This document shows, piece after piece, positions 37,371 to 46,221 of a DNA stretch of 64,000 nucleotides. The stretch's first letter is position 1; each line of letters begins with the position of its first letter. The translations under genes were made by a program, and so were the position numbers. The DNA is from Bacillus sp. Marseille-Q3570 (GTDB lineage Bacteria > Bacillota > Bacilli > Bacillales > Fictibacillaceae), in NCBI RefSeq assembly GCF_946151055.1, contig NZ_CAMGYZ010000018.1:22734-86733 (forward strand), given 5' to 3'. The notes under the pieces are model-generated. The model had not been told where the DNA came from and did not search any database. It saw nothing but the letters and a program-made list of their open reading frames with translations.

Positions 37371-37928
37371 ATGGATAAGATCATCAATACAGTTGCTTCA
37401 GAAATACAAGAAGTGTTGGGCCGCGTAGACGCTGATGAGGGGGTCAAGTTGGCCGACGAACTAACTAAAGTGAACCGGATTTTTGTTGCGGGAACCGGAC
37501 GTTCAGGGTTGATCGCAAAAGTTTTTGCCATGCGGATGATGCATAGTGGTTTCCCGATATATGTGGTCGGCGAGACGATCACCCCGAGTATCGAAACCGG
37601 TGATTTGCTGCTGCTGATCTCAGGTTCTGGCAGTACAGGGAGTCTTTTGGAATACGCTGGAAAAGCGCAGGATATCGATGCGAAGGTGGCGCTAGTGACC
37701 ACGAATAAGGATTCAGCGATCGGCCGGATCAGTGATTTCGTACTTACGATACCCGCAGCGACGAAGAAGAGGCTGGTAACGGAGCCAGCTACGATCCAAC
37801 CGCTGGGAAATCAGTTTGATCAAGCTGCTCACCTCCTTTTGGATGCCATCGTTGTTTATCTTCTAGAACAGCAGCCTGAAGAGAAGATTCATTCAATATT
37901 AAGTCAAAAACATGCCAATCTTGAATAG
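37371..37928 (+). CDS. hxlB: 6-phospho-3-hexuloisomerase
   Basis: This 185-residue SIS-domain isomerase converts hexulose-6-phosphate to fructose-6-phosphate in the ribulose monophosphate route of formaldehyde fixation, or runs it backward to make ribulose-5-phosphate. The SIS phosphate-sugar loops are FVAGTGRSGLIAKVFAMRM and LLLISGSGSTGSLLEYAGKA. The ATG at 37371 has AAAGGTG upstream; the GTG three codons earlier is rejected. Its partner hxlA closes the cluster 4 kb downstream, instead of lying next to it as in B. subtilis. Confidence 0.92.
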   Translation: MDKIINTVASEIQEVLGRVDADEGVKLADELTKVNRIFVAGTGRSGLIAKVFAMRMMHSGFPIYVVGETITPSIETGDLLLLISGSGSTGSLLEYAGKAQDIDAKVALVTTNKDSAIGRISDFVLTIPAATKKRLVTEPATIQPLGNQFDQAAHLLLDAIVVYLLEQQPEEKIHSILSQKHANLE

Positions 37929-37943
37929 GCAGGTGAGAGGCCA

Positions 37944-38222
37944 ATGATAGCAATTGAACAAATCAGGTCAGTAATCATGGCTGGAGCATCTTTCATAGTC
38001 TCTCCGACTTTAAATGTGGAGACGTTCCTCATGTTGAAGCAATGTTGACTGGAGGGGTGAACCTCGAGAATATGGGCGATTACCTGGCGTATGGCAGTTC
38101 AGCCGTAGGGATCGGAAGTAACCTTGAAAAATGCAAAAGCGTTGCAAACCAAGGAAGATTACAATCGATTGGAAGAAAGGGCACATCAATTCAGAACAAT
38201 AGTGGAAGAGATTAAATCGTGA
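37944..38222 (+). pseudogene. eda: KDPG/KHG aldolase remnant (eda), deleted and frameshifted
   Basis: Three pieces of 2-keto-3-deoxy-6-phosphogluconate aldolase remain in order. From 37944, SVIMAGASFIVSPTLNVET is the mid-protein Schiff-lysine-side strand before a stop. From about 38023, VPHVEAMLTGGVNLENMG and YGSSAVGIGSNL are the C-terminal phosphate-binding part. From about 38133, in another frame, LQTKEDYNRLEERAHQF and IVEEIKS is the normal C-terminus. About the first 70 residues and about 60 middle residues are missing and at least two frame changes are needed. It cannot make an active enzyme. The ribosome site (AGGTGAGAGG) is still there. Confidence 0.85.
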
Positions 38223-38252
38223 AACAACCTATGAACAGGGAGGTATACGAAC

Positions 38253-39281
38253 ATGTGCAAGATCAAATACGGTTTCATTTTTCTGATTTTTGCAACAATT
38301 GCAATCGTTTCTGGTTGTAATCTGGATGAAGCAGATCCAAATGGGGATGGGAAAATCAAAATCATTGCTGCCCATAACCAGACAGATCCTGAAAATCCAT
38401 TCCAAACCGGACTGATGAAGTTTAAAGAAGTGGCTGAAGAACAATCCAATGGAACGATTGAAGTCGAGGTACATGCCGGGACGTTAGGAACAGAGGAATC
38501 CCAGCTGGTGGAAAAGCTTCAACTTGGGGCAGTCGATGTCGTCCTTGCATCTCCTGGTTTCATGACACAGACGGGGATACGGGAAATCGATCTCTTTTCT
38601 GCACCTTATCTGTTCAACAGTTATGAGCACTGGCTGAAAGCTGTCGACGGAGAAGTCGGAAAGGAAATGGCTGAGATCATCAATGAGAAATCCGACAATT
38701 CTTTCAAACTACTAGGTTATTGGACAGCCGGTGTCCGTCATTATTATGGGAAGAAACCGATCGAATCAGTAGAAGATCTGAAGGGTGTTTCATTACGGAC
38801 ACAAACATCTGGAGTCATCTCTGATTTTTGGAAGAAAACAGGGGCGATCCCGGCCAATATCGCATGGGGAGAGCTGTACCAAGGACTTCAACAGGATGTT
38901 GTCGACTCCTCTGAAAACGCTTACCCCTTTTTCGTCCAACAAGCGCACCACCGGACGCCGAATGGAAAATATATAACCGAAACAGCTCACGATTATACGA
39001 CACGACTGTTATTGACCAATGGTGAAAAATTCGATGATTACTCGGAGGAACATCAGGAAATCATCCTGCAGGCAGCTGAAGAATCAGTGAAAGCAGAACG
39101 TGAAGCCACACTCAAACAAGACATTGAGTATAAGGAGAAAGCGATTGAAGAAGGAGCGGAAATCAACGAGATTGATAGAGAACCGTTCATTGAAATCGCT
39201 GATCCGATACTGGATGCCTATGCGAAAGAGATCGGTGTGACCGATTTATTGAAAAAAATAAGAGATCTTGATAACAGCTAG
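38253..39281 (+). CDS. dctP: TRAP transporter solute-binding lipoprotein (DctP family)
   Basis: This 342-residue extracytoplasmic binding protein of a tripartite ATP-independent transporter has a lipoprotein signal with lipobox VSGC (Cys near residue 22), so it is membrane-anchored. The family arginine segment is LKGVSLRTQTSGVISDFW, and the AIPANIAWGELYQGLQQDVVDSSENAY region is the DctP helix that lines the ligand site. Together with the next two genes it forms a complete TRAP system. By context the ligand is a sugar acid (hexuronate or ketodeoxy acid), which is inference. Confidence 0.93.
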   Translation: MCKIKYGFIFLIFATIAIVSGCNLDEADPNGDGKIKIIAAHNQTDPENPFQTGLMKFKEVAEEQSNGTIEVEVHAGTLGTEESQLVEKLQLGAVDVVLASPGFMTQTGIREIDLFSAPYLFNSYEHWLKAVDGEVGKEMAEIINEKSDNSFKLLGYWTAGVRHYYGKKPIESVEDLKGVSLRTQTSGVISDFWKKTGAIPANIAWGELYQGLQQDVVDSSENAYPFFVQQAHHRTPNGKYITETAHDYTTRLLLTNGEKFDDYSEEHQEIILQAAEESVKAEREATLKQDIEYKEKAIEEGAEINEIDREPFIEIADPILDAYAKEIGVTDLLKKIRDLDNS

Positions 39282-39293
39282 GAGGGAATACCT

Positions 39294-39779
39294 GTGAAAC
39301 GTTTTGTACGTATCCTTGAAAGGTTGCAATTGACAGTCGGTATCATATTCCTATGCATTTTCTTTATCGTCATCATGATGCAGATCATCACCAGACATTT
39401 AGGCATTTCTTTGATCTGGACAGAGGAAGCAGCCAATTATTCGTTCATATGGGCCATCTTCATGGGAGCGGCGATCATGGTCAACCGTCGTGAGCATTTC
39501 AACTTTGATTTTATCCTCAAGAATTTGAAAGGGAAAAAGAAGACCTCGTTAAGTATTTTCAATGACCTGGTCCTCATCGCTTTCAACACATACATTTTGT
39601 TATTAGGGGTCCAGGTTGCGGTGGAATTTTGGAATTATACATGGGCATCGATCCCCGAAATGAAAATGGGGTATGTATGGATTTCAGTACCGATCATGGC
39701 AGGAACGATGCTCATTTATTCCTTTTCACATTTGATTGACCATGTACAGGCAGCTAAAGCGAAGGAGGTAAGTGGGTGA
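39294..39779 (+). CDS. dctQ: TRAP transporter small membrane subunit (DctQ family)
   Basis: This 161-residue four-helix subunit of the TRAP transporter starts with a GTG 12 bases after the binding protein and preceded by AGGAGG. The conserved WTEEAANYSFIWAIFMGAAIMVNRREHF segment between helices two and three is clear. The stop overlaps the dctM ATG (TGATG), so the subunits are translationally coupled. Confidence 0.93.
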   Translation: MKRFVRILERLQLTVGIIFLCIFFIVIMMQIITRHLGISLIWTEEAANYSFIWAIFMGAAIMVNRREHFNFDFILKNLKGKKKTSLSIFNDLVLIAFNTYILLLGVQVAVEFWNYTWASIPEMKMGYVWISVPIMAGTMLIYSFSHLIDHVQAAKAKEVSG

Positions 39780-41065
39780 TGGGATTTATATTATTAGGTC
39801 TATTCATCGTATTGATGCTGATCGGGGTGCCGATTGCGTTTGTCATCGGCATCGTCGCATTACTGGGTGTTTCCGGCATCCCTTACACACCAGAAGCTAC
39901 GGTTTCGATGAAAATGGTCAATGGCCTTGATTCCTTTGTCTTACTGGCTGTACCATTGTTCATCCTTGCCGCGAATCTGATGAACTCGGGGAAAATATCT
40001 GAGAAATTGATCAACCTTGCTCTTGCGATCGTGGGCCCGATACGTGGTGGTCTTGCACATGCGAACATCCTTGTATCAATGATGTTTGCCGGGGTATCCG
40101 GAGCCTCACAGGCTGATACGGCCGGCGTTGGAAAAATCCTGATCCCGAGCATGCGGAAAAATGGGTATGAAAAAGAAACAGCAGTCGGGGTCACAGCTGC
40201 CTCTTCTACCATTGGTGTCGTCATCCCGCCAAGTATTCCGATGGTCATCTTTGCGGGGCTGACCAATGCGTCCATCGGTGCATTATTTCTTGGGGGCATC
40301 GTGCCAGGGATCATGATTGGTCTTGCTATGATGATCCTGATCTACATCATCGCTATGAAACGGAATTACCCAAAAGCAGCAAAAGTGGAATTCAAGAAAT
40401 TTTTCCGATTGTTCGCTGAAGCGATCCCGGCTTTATTAACACCTGTCATCATCATCGGTGGAATCATTTCAGGCTTTTTCACCGCTACAGAAGCAGCGGC
40501 GATCGCCTCCTTATATACGCTGATCGTCTGTATGTTCTACTATAAAACACTAAAGGTAAAAGACTTGCCGAAGATTTTGTTCGACACTCTGGCTTTAAGC
40601 TCATTATCGTTATTTGCTTTAGCTGCGGCAAGCGCGTTGGGAGAATTATTGAGTTACTATAGGCTGGGGACGATGGCACAGGAATTCTTTACGAACCATA
40701 TCGGAGCAGAATGGTTATTCATCCTGATCATCATTGCCTTCTTCCTGTTTATCGGGACATTCATGGATGCCATCCCGGCCATGATCCTTTTCGTACCGGT
40801 CATCCTGCCGACAGCGCTGGAGTTTGGAATCGACCCTGTCCATCTTGGTCTGATTGTTGTCATCACGTTAGCTGTTGGACTGATCACGCCGCCATATGGT
40901 TTGTGCCTGTTACTCGCAGCAAAAATCGGGAACATGTCCATCGAACGGTCTTTCGTTTCGGTCGTTCCATTTATCGCGATCATTCTTGTCGTATTGGTAT
41001 TCATTGCTTTCTTCCCGGATATTGCATTCTATATCCCTAAGATGTTGAATCCTGGTTTATTTTAA
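39779..41065 (+). CDS. dctM: TRAP transporter large permease subunit (DctM family)
   Basis: This 428-residue permease from the ATG at 39779 (GGAGGT nine bases upstream) has about twelve helices. DctM segments include VPLFILAANLMNSGKISEKLINLA, MFAGVSGASQADTAGVGKILIPSM and TPPYGLCLLLAAKI. It uses the sodium gradient to move the acid delivered by DctP. An in-frame GTG three bases upstream is less likely. Confidence 0.94.
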   Translation: MGFILLGLFIVLMLIGVPIAFVIGIVALLGVSGIPYTPEATVSMKMVNGLDSFVLLAVPLFILAANLMNSGKISEKLINLALAIVGPIRGGLAHANILVSMMFAGVSGASQADTAGVGKILIPSMRKNGYEKETAVGVTAASSTIGVVIPPSIPMVIFAGLTNASIGALFLGGIVPGIMIGLAMMILIYIIAMKRNYPKAAKVEFKKFFRLFAEAIPALLTPVIIIGGIISGFFTATEAAAIASLYTLIVCMFYYKTLKVKDLPKILFDTLALSSLSLFALAAASALGELLSYYRLGTMAQEFFTNHIGAEWLFILIIIAFFLFIGTFMDAIPAMILFVPVILPTALEFGIDPVHLGLIVVITLAVGLITPPYGLCLLLAAKIGNMSIERSFVSVVPFIAIILVVLVFIAFFPDIAFYIPKMLNPGLF

Positions 41066-41088
41066 TTAAGTAAAAAGGAGAACAGCAG

Positions 41089-41751
41089 ATGAATGATAAA
41101 CGTAAGGCAGCAGAAGAGGCTGTAAAGAAGCTGAAGAATGGTATGACAGTAGGGTTAGGATCGGGGTCCACTGTAGAGTGGATGCTCAAAAAGTTGGGTG
41201 AAGAGGTCGGAAAAGGGCTTCAAATCACGGGCATCACCACTTCTAAGAAAACAGAACATCTTGCCCGAAAGTATGGCATTCCATTGACCAGCTTATCAAA
41301 GACCACGCATGTTGACATAGCAATCGACGGGGCTGATGAGGTCGACCCGGATCTGAACCTTCTAAAAGGCGGAGGTGGAGCATTGGTGAGAGAAAAGATC
41401 GTCGCTTCCCTGGCGGAACAATTGATCATTATCGTGGATTCATCGAAAATGGTATCCCGATTAGGATATGCCCCGCTGCCTGTTGAAGTGGTCCCGTTCG
41501 GGTGGGAGGCCACAGTAAGGAAGATTGAAGAATTTGGTGGCCGACCATCTTTAAGAAGAACGGATGGACAGGTCTTCGTTTCAGATAACGGCAACTACAT
41601 CTTGGATTGCCGATTCGATCAAATCGAACAGCCGGCATTGTTTCATGAAAAATTGAAGCAGTTGACCGGTGTTGTAGATACAGGGTTATTTCCAGCGATG
41701 GCAGATCAAGTGATCATCTCCAGGGATGGAAAGATTGAAACCTTATCATGA
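41089..41751 (+). CDS. rpiA: Ribose-5-phosphate isomerase A
   Basis: This 220-residue isomerase converts ribulose-5-phosphate to ribose-5-phosphate. Conserved parts are GLGSGSTVEWMLKKLG, AIDGADEVDPDLNLLKGGGGALVREKIVA (catalytic Asp and Lys), IVDSSKMVSRLG and PLPVEVVPFGW. Many bacilli use the unrelated RpiB instead, so an RpiA inside a sugar-acid cluster is notable. It would take up the ribulose-5-phosphate made by HxlA working in reverse. Confidence 0.92.
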   Translation: MNDKRKAAEEAVKKLKNGMTVGLGSGSTVEWMLKKLGEEVGKGLQITGITTSKKTEHLARKYGIPLTSLSKTTHVDIAIDGADEVDPDLNLLKGGGGALVREKIVASLAEQLIIIVDSSKMVSRLGYAPLPVEVVPFGWEATVRKIEEFGGRPSLRRTDGQVFVSDNGNYILDCRFDQIEQPALFHEKLKQLTGVVDTGLFPAMADQVIISRDGKIETLS

Positions 41752-41773
41752 TTGTATGTTTGGAGGAATTAAT

Positions 41774-41922
41774 GTGAAAGACATTATTACAATAGGAGAA
41801 GCAATGATCACTTTCAATCCTGGTTCGACTGGACCTATGAAATCTACTGGGACAATGAAGGATTGCCGTACTATGAAGATGTGCAAGCAAGACTCGGTGA
41901 AATCGAGCGTATCGAACGGTAA
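41774..41922 (+). pseudogene. kdgK: KDG kinase remnant: start and end joined by a large internal deletion
   Basis: From the GTG at 41774 (TGGAGGAATT upstream) the frame reads KDIITIGEAMITFNPGSTGP, the N-terminal strand of PfkB-family ketodeoxygluconate kinases. After about residue 21 the frame shifts, and from about 41836 another frame reads IYWDNEGLPYYEDVQARL and onward to a TAA at 41922, which resembles the C-terminal tail of such kinases. About 270 codons, including the whole ATP-binding and catalytic centre, are gone. The kinase identity of the tail is less certain than that of the head. The 53-residue frame that remains open to 41934 is not a functional enzyme. Confidence 0.75.
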
Positions 41923-41936
41923 AGTGAGGTTTTAAT

Positions 41937-42569
41937 ATGAAACTGCAATTAGCATTGGACAGGTTGACGAAAGAGGAATGCTTCCGGATTGTTGAGGAAA
42001 CGAAGGGAAGCATTGATATCATAGAGGTGGGTACAGGTGTCATCAAAGAATATGGGATGACTGTTGTACGGGAGATGAGGAATCGCTTCCCGGATCATGT
42101 GATTCTTGCGGATATGAAAACATGCGATGCGGGCAAGCATGAAGCAGATCAGGCATTTGAAGCAGGGGCTGATATCACAACGGTCATGGCCTTTTCCGCC
42201 GACCAGACGATCACAGACACATTGAAGGTCGCAAACGATGCGGAGAAGCAGATCATGATCGATTTGTTGGAAGTCCATGAAAAGGAAAAGGTTGCTGCAC
42301 TAGAAAAACTCGGTGTCCGTCTTGTAAGCCTTCATGTTGGGAAAGACAAGCAAACAGACGGTGTCTTCGATACCGAATTATTTTCCTTGATCAATGAATT
42401 CGATTTTGAAGTAGCCGTGGCAGGTGGTGTGAATCTGGACTCCCTGCCGTCGATCCTACAAGAAAAGCCGGATATCATCATTGTCGGCAGTGCAATCACC
42501 GGTTCTTCTCAACCGAAGGAAATAGCCGCAAATATGAAAAAGATGATGGATGAATTTAGTGAGAAATAA
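41937..42569 (+). CDS. hxlA: 3-hexulose-6-phosphate synthase
   Basis: This 210-residue TIM-barrel aldolase of the OMP-decarboxylase superfamily joins formaldehyde to ribulose-5-phosphate, or does the reverse. Family segments are LALDRLTKEE at the N-terminus, the catalytic ILADMKTCDAGKHEADQAFEAGAD (Asp-Lys pair) and the phosphate-binding VAVAGGVNLDSLP and IIVGSAITGSSQP. With hxlB and rpiA it can link fructose-6-phosphate to ribose-5-phosphate or detoxify formaldehyde. It is the last gene of the cluster and is followed by a hairpin terminator. Confidence 0.93.
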   Translation: MKLQLALDRLTKEECFRIVEETKGSIDIIEVGTGVIKEYGMTVVREMRNRFPDHVILADMKTCDAGKHEADQAFEAGADITTVMAFSADQTITDTLKVANDAEKQIMIDLLEVHEKEKVAALEKLGVRLVSLHVGKDKQTDGVFDTELFSLINEFDFEVAVAGGVNLDSLPSILQEKPDIIIVGSAITGSSQPKEIAANMKKMMDEFSEK

Positions 42570-42574
42570 CTGTT

Positions 42575-42611
42575 AAGCAAGGGGGTACTGACGGCCTCTT
42601 TGCTTTTCTTT
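42575..42611 (+). terminator. Rho-independent terminator after hxlA
   Basis: AAGCAA-GGGGG (42575-42585) pairs with CCTC-TTTGCTT (42595-42605) imperfectly and is followed by TTCTTT. Confidence 0.7.
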
Positions 42612-42617
42612 ATGTTT

Positions 42618-42647
42618 TTGTTATTCGTCTTCCGGATGTGCTACAAT
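42618..42647 (+). promoter_or_regulatory. Sigma-A promoter of rlmCD
   Basis: TTGTTA (42618-42623), an 18-base spacer and TACAAT (42642-42647) with an extended -10 TG, 38 bases before the start codon. Confidence 0.65.
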
Positions 42648-42684
42648 CAGATAAGAATTTTACGAGCGGAAGAAGGAAAATCAT

Positions 42685-44061
42685 ATGGCAAAACAAGCCT
42701 TACCAGTTCAAAAAAACGATATCATCGACGTCACGTTCGAAGACCTGTCCCATGATGGAGCGGGAGTGGCGAAAGTCGATGGCTATACACTTTTCGTACC
42801 ACGAGGACTTCCAGGTGAAGAAGCGAAAGTCAAAGTCATCAAGACGAAGAAAGGATTCGGATTCGGAAAGCTGTTGGAGGTGACGAAGGAAAGCGAACAT
42901 CGTACTACCCCTCCATGCCCGATCTACAACCAATGTGGTGGCTGTCAGCTACAGCACCTGACGTATGAGGGACAACTCGAATACAAGCGGAAGCAAGTCC
43001 AGGACGTCATGGAACGGATCGGAAAGCTGGAGGATGTCAACGTACTACCTGTCTTAGGCATGGACGACCCATGGCGCTATCGCAACAAAGCCCAGGTCCC
43101 TGTCGGTGAGGAAGAAGGCGGACTGATCACCGGTTTCTATCAAAAAGGAAGCCACCGGATCATCGATATGAAAGAATGTCTGATCCAACAGGAAGCGAAT
43201 GACCTAGTCGTCCAGACGGTAAAAGAGATCGCGAACAACTATGGAATTAGGGCTTATGACGAACGTAGCCATAAAGGAACGCTCCGTCATGTGATCGCGA
43301 AATACGGACAGAATACAGGGCAGATCATGGTCGTCTTGGTGACGAAAGGAAAAGAACTGCCGAACAAAAAGAACATCGTTGCTGATATCGTCGATCAGAT
43401 TCCCAATGTCAAATCGATCGTCCAAAACATCAATCCGAAGAAAACAAATGTGATTTTCGGGGATCAGACGCGTGTACTATGGGGCGATGAGTATATTTAT
43501 GACACGATCGGCGACATCCAATTTGCGATATCAGCCCGTTCCTTCTATCAAGTAAATCCGACACAAACAAAAGTGCTTTATGATAAAGCGCTGGAGTACG
43601 CTCAATTGGAAGGGAACGAAACGGTGATTGACGCATACTGCGGTATCGGTACGATCTCGCTGTTCCTCGCACAAAAAGCGAAGAAAGTGTATGGCGTTGA
43701 AATCGTTCCAGAAGCGATTGAAGATGCAAAACGGAATGCAGAACTGAACGAAATGGAAAACGTGGAATTTGAAGTAGGAGAAGCTGAAACGATCCTCCCA
43801 GCCTGGTATGAGAAAGGGATCAAAGCAGAAACCCTCGTCGTCGACCCACCACGAAAAGGCTGCGACGAAACCCTGCTCAACACGATCCTCGATATGAAAC
43901 CGAACAAGGTCGTATACGTATCCTGTAACCCAGCAACCCTTGCTCGGGATCTCGCTATTTTAGAGCAAGGTGGTTATAAAACAGAGCAGGTCCAACCCGT
44001 GGACATGTTCCCGCATACGACGCATGTGGAGTGTGTGACGTGGTTACAGAAGAAAATGTGA
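42685..44061 (+). CDS. rlmCD: 23S rRNA (uracil) C5-methyltransferase RlmCD (RumA family)
   Basis: This 458-residue methyltransferase (yefA in B. subtilis) methylates uridines 747 and 1939 of 23S rRNA using S-adenosylmethionine. It has an N-terminal TRAM domain ([31 protein letters not shown]), an iron-sulfur cysteine set ([15 protein letters not shown]), the SAM-binding [15 protein letters not shown] and the catalytic-cysteine loop [13 protein letters not shown] near residue 410. In B. subtilis it directly follows dgkB; here a 20-kb accessory stretch separates them. Confidence 0.95.
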   Translation: MAKQALPVQKNDIIDVTFEDLSHDGAGVAKVDGYTLFVPRGLPGEEAKVKVIKTKKGFGFGKLLEVTKESEHRTTPPCPIYNQCGGCQLQHLTYEGQLEYKRKQVQDVMERIGKLEDVNVLPVLGMDDPWRYRNKAQVPVGEEEGGLITGFYQKGSHRIIDMKECLIQQEANDLVVQTVKEIANNYGIRAYDERSHKGTLRHVIAKYGQNTGQIMVVLVTKGKELPNKKNIVADIVDQIPNVKSIVQNINPKKTNVIFGDQTRVLWGDEYIYDTIGDIQFAISARSFYQVNPTQTKVLYDKALEYAQLEGNETVIDAYCGIGTISLFLAQKAKKVYGVEIVPEAIEDAKRNAELNEMENVEFEVGEAETILPAWYEKGIKAETLVVDPPRKGCDETLLNTILDMKPNKVVYVSCNPATLARDLAILEQGGYKTEQVQPVDMFPHTTHVECVTWLQKKM

Positions 44062-44118
44062 AGCACGGGAGAAACAAGCAACGCGTTCACTTGTCAGGTG
44101 CAAAATGCATGTCAAAAA

Positions 44119-44150
44119 GGCTTAGAGGAAAATCTCCTCTAAGCCCATTT
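44119..44150 (+). terminator. Hairpin terminator, GGCTTAGAGGA type
   Basis: GGCTTAGAGGA (44119-44129) pairs perfectly with TCCTCTAAGCC (44135-44145), followed by CATTTCTTTT. The same stem sequence is used at 55349. Confidence 0.8.
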
Positions 44151-44346
44151 CTTTTAATATAGATATATCCTCCCTCCATTGGAGTGGGATTTCGTTTTTG
44201 ACTTTATGCCAGCGTCACTAAGTAGTCCTTTAATTTAATTCTGCCATATTCACCTGTTTTTAGGTGAAATAACTGTTTTAATAAAGGAAAAGCTGGAGAT
44301 TAACTTATGGATGGTTCCCCGATCGTATTGTTGAAATATGAATGTT

Positions 44347-45144
44347 CTACATATTTTTGCTTTGCTGAAGAAGTTTGGACTTTCCTGTACGTTCCCATTC
44401 TTCTACTGTTTCATATGCTTTTTCAGGAGAATATCCTTTTCCAACAAGAACTCCCATTAGAATGAACTCTTGAAGAATGTGTGTCATATTAATTCCTCTT
44501 TTAACGTCTTCCAATCCTTCTTTTACCAAAAATTCTGTATACCTTATCCATTCATCTGGAGTTTTTCCATTAACTACTGTATTTCCAATTGCGTTACCTT
44601 CTTCTGCAGCCATTGCATCTGCTTTAGTCCTATGGACTGTGCCGAATGGATGGTTTGGTGGGGCATATATGGAGTATAGTTTTAAAGGGACATTTCCTGT
44701 ATTTGTGACATTGTGCCACATACCAGCCGGTATCATAATAGCAGAGTCATCAAAAATTCTCCTTTGAAAATTCAAATTATCTCTACGTTTACCCATTTGT
44801 ACAATTCCCTGGCCTTGTTCAACTCTTAAAAATTGATCAACATCAGGGTGCACTTCCAAACCAATATCTTCACCAATATTGAGACTCATTAATGTAACTT
44901 GCAAATGATTACCTGTCCATATTGCTGTACGATACGTATTGTTTTGCTTGGTGGCTTCATTGATATTTATAACAAATGGGTTTGGTCCATAATCTTTTAA
45001 CATAATCTTTTTATAACCATAAGATGGCCAATATGAACAAAATGCCTGATTAGGATCAGCCCAATAACCGGAAGGATTTCTGTAAGTATTCATTGGTACA
45101 TCCGCATAATAAGGATCTTGATACATAAAGGGTGCGCGGTACAT
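44347..45144 (-). CDS. Cupin-domain protein of the sporeformer type
   Basis: This 265-residue protein has one cupin domain in the middle (motif 1 around DIGLEVHPDVDQFLRVEQGQG, motif 2 around IPAGMWHNVTNTGNVP). Motif 1 keeps one histidine but has Asp where the second His of HxH is usual. The N-terminus is rich in Tyr, Pro and Asn, and the C-terminus has a helical tail (THILQEFILMGVLVGKGYSPEKAYETVEEW). The start is the ATG at 45144 with GAGG seven bases upstream. Similar proteins occur in Bacillus species with unknown function. Base use is clearly more AT-rich than in the backbone genes. Confidence 0.85.
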   Translation of the reverse strand: MYRAPFMYQDPYYADVPMNTYRNPSGYWADPNQAFCSYWPSYGYKKIMLKDYGPNPFVININEATKQNNTYRTAIWTGNHLQVTLMSLNIGEDIGLEVHPDVDQFLRVEQGQGIVQMGKRRDNLNFQRRIFDDSAIMIPAGMWHNVTNTGNVPLKLYSIYAPPNHPFGTVHRTKADAMAAEEGNAIGNTVVNGKTPDEWIRYTEFLVKEGLEDVKRGINMTHILQEFILMGVLVGKGYSPEKAYETVEEWERTGKSKLLQQSKNM

Positions 45145-45397
45145 ATTCCTCAATCCCTTCAAATTTGTTAATTGTTATTTACAAATTATCCTATGTATTT
45201 TAGGAGAGGAGTGTACTTGATGTAATATTCATCCATGTTTTTATTGTTGAATGATATCTTTGTGTATTCAAGGTACATTTTGATGCCTTTTTTATACACT
45301 AATAGGGGAAAGATTTAGAATTAAAGCTTCACAACCATAACATCTTTTCAGAAGCAGGAAAGTAAGGAATGGAGGAGGTGGACATACAAAGCAAACC

Positions 45398-45856
45398 ATG
45401 TATGAGAATAGATTAAGACAAAATGCTGAAAACTATGGAGCCAAAGGTGCTTTAAATGCTTCAACATTAACCTTGTCTCGTATGTTAACCTATGCTTTAC
45501 AAGATGAATTTCTTGCTCAGGCTAGATATAATGATATTCTTTTAAACTTTGGGTATATACGTACATTTGCCCAAATCCAAGAAGCCGAATTAAGGCATAT
45601 TAGTGCTTTGCTTCCTCTTTTTGAACGGTATCAAGTACCTATACCTGAAGACATTTCAAGAATGTTTGTCACTACCCCGGAATCTATAAAAAGCGCTTTT
45701 GCTTTTGGAGTACAAGGTGAGGTAGAGAATATAAGTATGTATAATAAATTTCTTTCTTTAAATATTCCAACGGATGTAAGAACTATATTTACACAGTTAA
45801 GAAATGCATCAATGAATCATTTAAATGCATTCGAAATAGGCCTATCCCGAAATTGA
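45398..45856 (+). CDS. Ferritin-like (rubrerythrin/DUF2202-type) helical protein
   Basis: This 152-residue all-helical protein has a spacing of acidic and histidine residues like ferritin-like di-iron proteins: QDEFLAQARY, IQEAELRHI (ExxH), GEVENISMY and SMNHLNAF. One of the usual glutamates seems replaced, so metal binding is not certain. The only ribosome site (GGAGGAGGTG) is 17 bases before the ATG, longer than usual, and I see no better start. It is AT-rich and divergent from the cupin gene. Confidence 0.65.
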   Translation: MYENRLRQNAENYGAKGALNASTLTLSRMLTYALQDEFLAQARYNDILLNFGYIRTFAQIQEAELRHISALLPLFERYQVPIPEDISRMFVTTPESIKSAFAFGVQGEVENISMYNKFLSLNIPTDVRTIFTQLRNASMNHLNAFEIGLSRN

Positions 45857-46221
45857 AAGAATGGGGACGGTTCTTTTGCTTCCTTCCAATCGGGTGAAGG
45901 AAAAAAGACCGTCTCCTATTTTACTTCTTGACAGGTTTGATAGAACATGAAACAATCTATTATACTACCATTAATTTCCTTTATATCCCTCAAAATGAAT
46001 TTTTCCACAAAAATCTTATTCCCCATTCACTCCTTGAAAAATGAGTACCCATGAATGAACTATGCCGGGCTTTAAAACACCTCTTCTTTACTCTTCACAC
46101 CAATCTACTAACACCTGTTTTTTTCTTTCTCCATATGTTTTAACCATTTGATCATCTATAGGATTCATAAGAATATGTCCAACCTATCTAGTAAATTAAA
46201 AATTTTAGGAGGTTTCATTTA
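45857..46221. other. Gap of 365 bases
   Basis: Apart from the GGGACGGTTCT hairpin at its start I see no gene. The end carries the ribosome site TAGGAGG for the next frame. The stretch is strongly AT-rich. Confidence 0.4.
45863..45916. repeat. GGGACGGTTCT-family hairpin, copy 1
   Basis: GGGGACGGT(T)CTTTTGCTTCC and a later GGAAAAAAGACCGTCTCC arm (to 45916) form an imperfect long hairpin right after the ferritin-like gene. It may serve as its terminator. Confidence 0.7.

Noticed and set aside
44305..44464. Plus-strand frame starting MDGSPIVLLKYE
   Set aside because: Lies antisense to the cupin gene, which has a clear domain and ribosome site.
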